DNA from: Heligmosomoides polygyrus polygyrus
Lineage: Eukaryota; Nematoda; Chromadorea; Rhabditida; Heligmosomidae
Assembly (NCBI GenBank): GCA_947396885.1
Contig: OX377202.1
Coordinates: 74,682,643 to 74,746,642, forward strand
DNA: 64,000 nt
Direction: 5' to 3'
Part shown: one piece after another, positions 57,831 through 64,000 of the stretch
Numbering within the stretch: position 1 is the stretch's first letter
How the letters are laid out: each line of letters starts with the position of its first letter
Made by a program: the position numbers and the translations under genes
Notes under the pieces: generated by a model
Databases searched by the model: none
What the model was told of the DNA's origin: nothing
The model's input: only the letters and a program-made list of their open reading frames with translations

Positions 57831-60654
57831 AGAAATCTCATTAGGTCAGACCCTTGAGGGGCTTTAGGTCGCTGCTAAGAATTCCTGATTCAGTCGCAAA
57901 GGAGAATGCATTGCGATAATCCGAGAATTTGCATCCTTCGTTATGCTCTGCGCGTTCTGATAAAAACGATCCGATCTGAAGAGTACATAAACAGGATGCC
58001 GTTCAGAGCTCACCTTGTTCACCCACGTTTTTCTTCTTTTGCGGATGACTGGCGATTCCGTCGGAAGCCATCCGAACGGTTTGTTCGTGCGCTGTACCTA
58101 GGACGTCGACCCTCGTTTTTATTTGCTTTGTTGAGAATCGTAGCGACTATGATGAAACTGCTTTCGGGGGAATAGCTTCGTGAAATGTTCATGGCTTTCC
58201 CGGGCTCCGAGGAACGCCCAAACGTCGAAACGTCAGCCGAGATAAAACGTCAGCCTGTTACAGCCTTCAGCTCCTAAAACTACGCTGGAAATCAGTGTTT
58301 CTTTTTTTTGGGCAGAGACCGCACTACTTAGCTTAAGCACCTGTTTGCAAGTTTCTGCTGGCAAAGTTGCCAGCATTCGTCACTTCTGGTCGTAAAGGAG
58401 TAGTCTTTCAAATGCACACACGAAGACGTGGCAGTCGCGCCGTCACTTGGTGATAAGCTGCCGGGAATGGCGTGCGGTCGTCATTCGGACTCCTCGTCAA
58501 ATGGCTTCAATACGTTTATCTTCCTGGCAGTCGATAATTTTCCTGCTTTTCTCAGAAACTTCTGGTCTGACCAAAATCAAAGGCTTTTTCAAAGCAGGAA
58601 TCTTAGGCTGATCGACTGCAGATGCAACAAAGTTACTGGGGCGTACCCCGTGGAGGACACGCGAATGGCTTTGTAATACCACAAGCACTACCCGTTTCGT
58701 CACTGGAGTGTAACTAATTTACAACTAAGTTCGTCGTTCTAAGCTCTGCTTCAAAGCGGCAGATTTTTTTGTAATAAATCGTTACTGTCTAAATGATCAA
58801 CGAGCTGAGCGGCAACACTCGCTATATCACTGATCAAACATTGTGTATGGTCAGGCTGCCCTTATTTCGCTTTTATTTGCCTGTCACCATTGAAGCTACG
58901 TCTGCCTGTCCCCGAGCTTTGTTGACACAGCTTGCACGTATATTCGGAGGAATACGCCTTTTCTTTATAGAAACCAATTGGTCACTGTCTAAATACACCC
59001 GTTCTAAGTTTGCACTCGTTCTTGAATTCTGTTGCAGATCGAGTGTTGACTATTATTTAATACTATCGACTCTTCCACGTTTCTCAACCTCATGTTTAGA
59101 CTTCCTTCTGAATACATAGTTCTGTAAATATAAAGATACTTCTATATAAATAACGGTTTCAGCCTTATTTCTTTATGGCAGCTACTTTTCGCCAATGAGT
59201 GTGTCGTTTAAATGCTCATTATGGTTTGAATTCTAAAAAGGAGGCAGAGTGTTAGTTGATTTCTGCCCTGAATTTGAGAAGGACTTTTTCTAAGCCTTGA
59301 TGAGCAACTTAGTGGTTAGACCCTTTCTTAACGTATTGGGCCGGCTGCTGGAAGCCTAACAACCTGAAACAGTGCTCCGTGAGCATGACAGGTTCTTTAC
59401 CAGGATGTCTAACGGCTACTTTTCCAGCGCGCTTACAAAATCCTGGGAGCATCGAAAAAAAATCCCGCTGTTCAAACACATGCTCCAAATAAATAAATAA
59501 AGAAAATAAATAAGGAAATGAACAATTAAATATTATTTTAGTAAATCATGGAGTGTAAGTCATGTACGATCGTCGGAAAAGCTTTAAGGGTTCTACATGA
59601 ATAATCACTGTCTTCTTGGAAAAATTCGTACATGTACAGGAAACAGGAAATGTCAGGCTGATTTAGCTTAACTAGCTCCTTGCGATGATGTGGAAAAACC
59701 TCACAAATAAATATTGTATAGTTCTTATAGCAAATGCTTTGGAACTCAAAAAAGGATAACGGACGGCGCTACTCATTCATTTTGGGGTGCGTCATGCATC
59801 CGACCTCTACGGGATGTCGTAGAAGCGACTTGAATGCGTACTTCCTCCACACTGAGTCCCTTGCAACTTCTCCCGCTTAAGATATCAAGAGTTTGCTCAT
59901 CCTATCAACGCACAAATGCTCTCTGAAGATTTATTTTGATTTTATTTCATTTTGTGGTTTATTGCCATATCCTGAATTATCACCGGTAATATGGTTAGCA
60001 TTTTATACGACTTTCACTGGTTTCCAAAAAAGATTTTTCTGATAATTTTGCTGATATGTAAGCTAGAAACGATGTCATTAAAAACAAATTTTAGAATTTC
60101 GAGACCACGTTGAAATAAGACGCCTGTCACCCGTTTTTAGGATTTGGTCGTCTCGGCAGAATGGCATCAAATTTACCGAACGACATATTTCTCCCTATTA
60201 AAAATAGTGATGTTCAATACAAGGTCTACTAGATCCTTTCACGTCGCAATTTACCCCGTGCACCCGTTTGTTATGTGCATCTTCTCACTGACTCTGTCAT
60301 CTACGTCATAACACTGTTGGCTTTGCACTAGAACTCTCGTCCTTATAGTGCTCTTGGTAGAGAGCCTGTTACCAGATCGCCTAGCTCAACGTCTGCTGAT
60401 GTTCCAGATGAGTCGAATGCTGTCTGTTGTCGTTTTGATGATGATGTCTATCATCCTGATTCTGTTCGCTTTCTTTGACGACCAGGAGCGGGCCAGCAAT
60501 AGCTTAGCCTATGGCAAACAGCTTCTCACATCAGCTGCGAGGTCAACTTTCGGGGGTGAGGAGAACTTGTTTGGTTTTTGTTCAGATTCCTTAGCAACTC
60601 ACATGTTTTCTTTAAGGCTCTTGTTAATTGATGGTATATTTCCTATAATGTCGA
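57831..60654. other. No recognised gene; one SINE scrap
   Basis: A minus-strand SINE tail lies at about 59770-59850 (GCGTCATGCATCCGACCTCTACGGGATGTCG). Open frames of 60-142 codons (for example 60348-60776) lack any family signature. Confidence 0.35.
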
Positions 60655-60850
60655 GGCGCGTGGTAGCTCAGTTGGGGGAGGCGCCGGCTGTCACATGCAC
60701 CAGATTCCTGGTTTTTGGCTCGGATTGCTCGCCCAAGCCAACCAACCTTCCATCCAAATCTTATTATCACCATTAAAGTCGGTGAATTGGCACAAGACTT
60801 GTGGAGGAAGGACGACAAACTGAATTGCCATCGCACGGCCACTGCCGGTC
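60655..60850 (+). repeat. SINE copy (family S), 5' two-thirds
   Basis: TAGCTCAGTTGG is a perfect A box. It is followed by GGAGGCGCCGGCTGTC, CCTGGTTTTTGGCTCGGATTGC, CGCCCAAGCCAACCAACCTTCCATCC and GTCGGTGAATTGGCACAAGACTTGT. Confidence 0.8.
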
Positions 60851-61149
60851 ATTCTATTAAACTGAGCCATAAATTTTGCAACATTTCTGTTTTTTTTCTG
60901 GAACTCAAGGCAAACCCGCTAAGGCATTATATTTTATTTTTCACCACTCAAAGTGAAAAAGTGTGTGGTTTCATTTTCAATTAGTTCAAGCTCGGCAGCA
61001 ACCCAGCGACGGGGTTAAGCATATTTTGGAAGTCACCGGCAAGTTCACTCCTAACCGAATATTGGAGATGGTATCAGAAGTTCCTTTCCCCAGAAGGGCA
61101 ACAAAGGCAAAGCACTCCGGTGAAGATTAACTGCTGCAAACAAAGGGCG
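60851..61149. other. Nothing recognised
   Basis: AT-rich, with no motif noted. Confidence 0.3.
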
Positions 61150-61870
61150 CCTGCGCAAATCCATCAAGTCAAATTCTTCTCAAATCGCTCTAGGACTGAC
61201 CGCTGATCTACACGCCTTTCAGTGAACCACCGCTCGTCGACTACAGAAGTCAAAAGGCCGCCAAAATCGCCTTCGCCAGTGCCTGCGTTGACGGAAACCC
61301 AAGCAGATCGCTGTGCTTCCGACAGCCGAGAGTTCCTGCACCGGTTCAAGCGAGGGCCCTGGATCGAGTCCTTACTAGCGATGAAAGGGGGATGCTTCAA
61401 TACAACTGCAAAGCCGGAAAGCAATAGCTTGTACGCAACGAGCTGGGGGTTCTGACGTCAAAACCGGAGCTCCACCGAAAGAAGGTCCCGCTGTGCGCTT
61501 GGTGGATGGGTAGTGGTCCAGCGCACCGGGAGCTGCTCCAAGTAGTCAAACCATCCTCGACGCTCGCTTCTGCCAACAACTGGACTAGTTTCAGAAAAAG
61601 ATTAGTTGAGAAGGAAGTCGATGCGAACCAATGTTTCATCCACCAGGGCAACAGCTGACCGCTTACGGCACTTCGGACGCTGGAAAAAATCTAGAAATTC
61701 GGATGGACCAAAACCAAGCAACCACCATACACCCCGGACATTACGCCGTCTGACTGCCATCTGCTTCGGTCGACGGATCACTTCGTGGTAGGCGCCTTAC
61801 CGAAGTCGATGTGGTCACGACGGTGGTGCACGACTTCGAAACCGACCAAATTCGACAAAGATGCAATGCT
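61150..61870 (+). pseudogene. Mariner transposase relic 3
   Basis: One frame, with stops, runs DERGMLQYNCKAGKQ, LGVLTSKPELHRKKVPLCAWW, HRELLQVVKPSSTL, NQCFIHQGNS, then PPYTPDITPSDCHLLRSTDHF. These are the mariner catalytic blocks in order, with the first (DE) and third (PSD) Asp still visible. Nonsense and frameshift changes make it dead. The inverted repeats were not found. Confidence 0.75.
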
Positions 61871-61965
61871 CTCAGTTCATGAAAAGCGGAAGAAACTCAT
61901 TGAGAATAACAGAAATTACTTCGTTTAAGCTGTGACAACGATGTTTTGTTGCGATCAAAACTTCA

Positions 61966-62040
61966 AGCGCCAGGCGGGACTCGAACGCGCACCTCCCTCT
62001 GACCGGGCGGGAATGCTCTACGCCATTACACCACCGGCGC
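61966..62040 (-). tRNA. tRNA-like gene, minus copy (75 nt), anticodon arm abnormal
   Basis: The acceptor stem GCGCCGG/CTGGCGC pairs over 7 bp with one G-T, discriminator T. The A box TGGTGTAATGG is perfect. The T arm is GCGCG-TTCGAGT-CCCGC, with one stem base changed from the sister copy. The anticodon arm does not close on a 7-base loop: TTCCC/GGGAG would leave 11. The D stem is weak. Probably a tRNA pseudogene or SINE founder. Confidence 0.4.
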
Positions 62041-62127
62041 CGTTTGATCGAACGCAACATCCACACCTCGTGGGACCGATCAGCACCCACCCGTATCCGG
62101 GATGTGGATGTTGCGTCCGATCAAACG

Positions 62128-62202
62128 GCGCCGGTGGTGTAATGGCGTAGAGCATTCCCGCCCGGTCAGAGGGAGGTGCGGGTTCGAGTCCCGCCTGGCG
62201 CT
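62128..62202 (+). tRNA. tRNA-like gene, plus copy (75 nt), anticodon arm abnormal
   Basis: Sister of the unit at 61966-62040, with a perfect 5-bp T stem (GCGGG-TTCGAGT-CCCGC) and the same acceptor stem. The 23 bases between D and T arms do not give a standard anticodon loop, so no isotype can be assigned. Any function as a decoding tRNA is doubtful. Confidence 0.45.
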
Positions 62203-62396
62203 AGAAGTTTTGATCGCAACAAAACATCGTTGTGACAGCTTACAACCTCGATACCAGCCAATTGAAGCTCAAAGAAACTGATTTGAATTACTTCGTTTAA
62301 GTCAATCAATTTTTCTTTTGTGGTGTAATCCTATTTTTGCTGGAAGACAAATTTTGTTGCAAAATTTATGACTCAACCTAATATATACCAAACACG

Positions 62397-62690
62397 CATT
62401 TAGAGTCGGAGGACGCACTGGCTGTTGCGTGCATCCGAACAGAGGTTCTCGGTCTGGGTCTCGCCCAAACCAGGCAATTTCTCGACCTCTCTTGGGCCAG
62501 CGAATTTGAACAAGACTTGTCTGAAAAGGGAAAACGTGAATTCGACCATTAACTTGTCGCCGCAAAGTCATTGTATATGCCAAATGCACACTCAAATTGC
62601 CTCACGACATCCCGTGAAGTAGAGTGTGTGGCGCATTCGGTGGAGAGATTGTTTAACGCCGTTGTAAAAGATTTTAAAAAATGTAAATAA
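62397..62690 (+). repeat. SINE copy (family S)
   Basis: GAGTCGGAGGACGCACTGGCTGT, CGGTCTGGGTCTCGCCCAA, GAACAAGACTTGTCTGAAAAGG, CGCAAAGTCATTGTATATGCC, CACGACATCCCGTGAAGTAG and TGGCGCATTCGG follow the family order to the TTTAACGCCGTT tail. Confidence 0.75.
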
Positions 62691-63307
62691 AGTTGCTGCA
62701 CGGTTTACTGCACTGAAGGGATGAGAGCCCGGGCAATCGTTTTACCGTTAGACGTTTGCCTATTTTCTATTTGTTTCTATTTACGTTTCCTCGTCATTCA
62801 AAGACCATCAGCAATTTCCCTATCAGTTAGAGTCTTATCACGAGTGGGTGTTGACAGGACTGCACGAAGACATCTTGCAAGTTGCATGGGTCAAAGAGAT
62901 AATAGTGGTATTAATGACGATGATTCTATTCCTACAGGCAAGGTAGTTCGCAGCTCACCTTGGTCGAGCATCCTTTTTCCAAAAGCGAAAAGAGTGTTGA
63001 CCTATTTTTTAGGGGGAGGGAAATTATTGCATGCATCAAAATCCATTTGTTTGAATTTAACTACTGGGGAAGGCATGAGCCAAAGTATATGTTGCTGCAT
63101 GGACAGGAGGCACATTTTACAAGAGTATAAAACTGATGCTGTGCAGCGATGCCCTCATTTTTGCTCGACGTCTTACTAGTTAGACGTACCTATTGTCGTA
63201 ACTCTGGAAAATGTCAGTTCTGTTAGAAATAGTGATAAGAGTTAAGCGAGTTGAAAATTTCTATATTTTTTATATATTAGTATATAATTTTTATACAATA
63301 TATTGCC
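62691..63307. other. Nothing recognised
   Basis: A 152-codon frame (62721-63179) has an N-terminal hydrophobic run but no family signature or codon regularity I can rely on. Confidence 0.3.
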
Positions 63308-63600
63308 CACAGACGCGTGGTGGCACAGTTAGAGGAGGCGCCGGCTGTCGCATCCCGTGATTTCCTAGTTCAAATTCCCCTCCCCCCGGACTAATCAAGC
63401 CCTCCATCCTTTCGGGGTCGATAAATTGGTACCATTCGTGCCATCCTCGCCTAGGAAGGATACGACACTTACTTGCACATCGGCTTGGCTTGTCTCCACA
63501 AATCGTTATATGGACCAAATACGCATCCAAAATCCCTCCGCGATATCCCGTAGAAGTATAATGCGTGGCGCATTCCAAAAAAAAACGAGTAAAGCAGTCC
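63308..63600 (+). repeat. SINE copy (family S)
   Basis: GTGGTGGCACAGTTAGAGGAGGCGCCGGCTGTCGC-type head, CCTAGTTCAAATTCCCC (B-box region), CAAGCCCTCCATCCTTTCGG, GGTCGATAAATTGGTACCA, then GATATCCCGTAGAAG and TGGCGCATTCC. Confidence 0.8.
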
Positions 63601-63629
63601 TATTTTCTTTTATACTTTTATGTCGTACA

Positions 63630-63925
63630 CAGGGCGCGTGTAGCGCAGTCGGAGGAGGCGCGACTGTCGCGTGCACCCGATACCAGGTTCCTGGTTCGGA
63701 TTTCCCGCCCAAGCCAACCAAGCCTTCCATCCCTCCGGGGTCGGTGAATTGGTACCAGACTTGTCTGGGAAGGATAAAGCGCTGACTTGTTCATCGGCTG
63801 GCCACCGCAAGTCATTGTATGGCCAAATACGCATTCATGTCGCCTCCACGACATCCCGTAGAAGTAGAATGCGCTGGCGCATCCCAGAAGGGATTGAGTA
63901 ACGCCGTCCTTTATCCTTATCCTTT
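63630..63925 (+). repeat. SINE, best-preserved copy of family S
   Basis: The head TAGCGCAGTCGG is a perfect A box; CCTGGTTCGGATTTCC holds the B box. The body runs AAGCCAACCAAGCCTTCCAT, GTCGGTGAATTGGTACCAGA, GTCTGGGAAGGATAAAGCGC, TTCATCGGCTGGCC, CGACATCCCGTAGAAGTAGA, TGGCGCATCCCAGAAGGG. The tail is a short TTTATCCTTATCC simple repeat. About 295 bp, tRNA-derived, Pol III type. At least nine relatives lie in this window on both strands. Confidence 0.85.
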
Positions 63926-64000
63926 ATGTCGTACACAATTTCATTGTTAGCCTTCCGAAATTCCATACCAACCATTTACGTCCATCCATAAAATTTTGTG

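Larger units (their letters stand above)
61928..62244. repeat. Palindrome carrying two divergent tRNA-like genes
   Basis: Arms of ~140 bp with only a few mismatches around a ~35-bp loop (about 62067-62100). The arms start AAGCTGTGACAACGATGTTT and end with its inverse. Each arm contains one complete tRNA-like unit, read outward. Confidence 0.88.

Noticed and set aside
60348..60776. 142-codon frame with a hydrophobic N-terminus as a membrane protein gene
   Set aside because: Its 3' third runs into a SINE copy, and the rest has no family resemblance or splice context.

Overview
This window reads as a nematode nuclear genome, most likely a clade V strongylid or hookworm-like parasite (an inference). 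The coding exons are short and split by small introns with TTTCAG-type acceptors. Two genes have an acceptor a few bases upstream of the ATG, as expected for spliced-leader trans-splicing. The intergenic and intronic DNA is dominated by RTE, CR1, BEL/Pao, mariner, hAT-like and tRNA-derived SINE sequence. Nothing looks bacterial.

Three host genes can be reconstructed exon by exon. (1) Carnitine O-palmitoyltransferase 1 (CPT1), plus strand, 3805-15844: 19 exons that join in frame to about 760 residues; only the first ~12 residues are missing. (2) ALKBH7-like mitochondrial Fe(II)/2-oxoglutarate dioxygenase, plus strand, 21990-34992: five exons, 223 aa, with an 11.5-kb fourth intron full of transposons. 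(3) A CK1/TTBK-like protein kinase, minus strand, 54615-35196: nine exons, 307 aa, with one ~15.7-kb intron that uses a GC donor. Genes 2 and 3 converge, and their poly(A) signals lie about 75 bp apart.

The large kinase intron holds the most striking object: a 10.6-kb BEL/Pao LTR retroelement (37432-48053). Its LTRs look identical, it has a 5-bp target duplication and a tRNA-Gly primer site, and it carries gag-pol, an 815-aa membrane glycoprotein (env) ORF of phlebovirus Gn/Gc-like layout, and a third ORF downstream of env that ends in zinc knuckles. Its integrase stops inside the N-terminal zinc finger, so the catalytic core is absent although the insertion looks very young. It landed in a mariner copy that is part of a larger ~0.75-kb-armed palindrome, and a 200-N assembly gap sits in one arm of that palindrome.

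Other layers: an almost intact 3.1-kb RTE with a perfect 16-bp target duplication in a CPT1 intron; a 4.7-kb older RTE in the ALKBH7 intron split by two further elements; a CR1 copy between genes 1 and 2; three mariner relics; a hAT-like MITE with an 8-bp duplication; at least nine copies of one tRNA-derived SINE family; and several foldback elements whose arms each carry a tRNA-like (A-box/B-box) unit. Several repeats are built from degenerate arrays of one short motif (TTCGAATA, TTTACCGG, ATCCGGAT, CGTAAATC). From ~55.8 kb to the end there is no convincing host gene, only transposon debris and SINEs.
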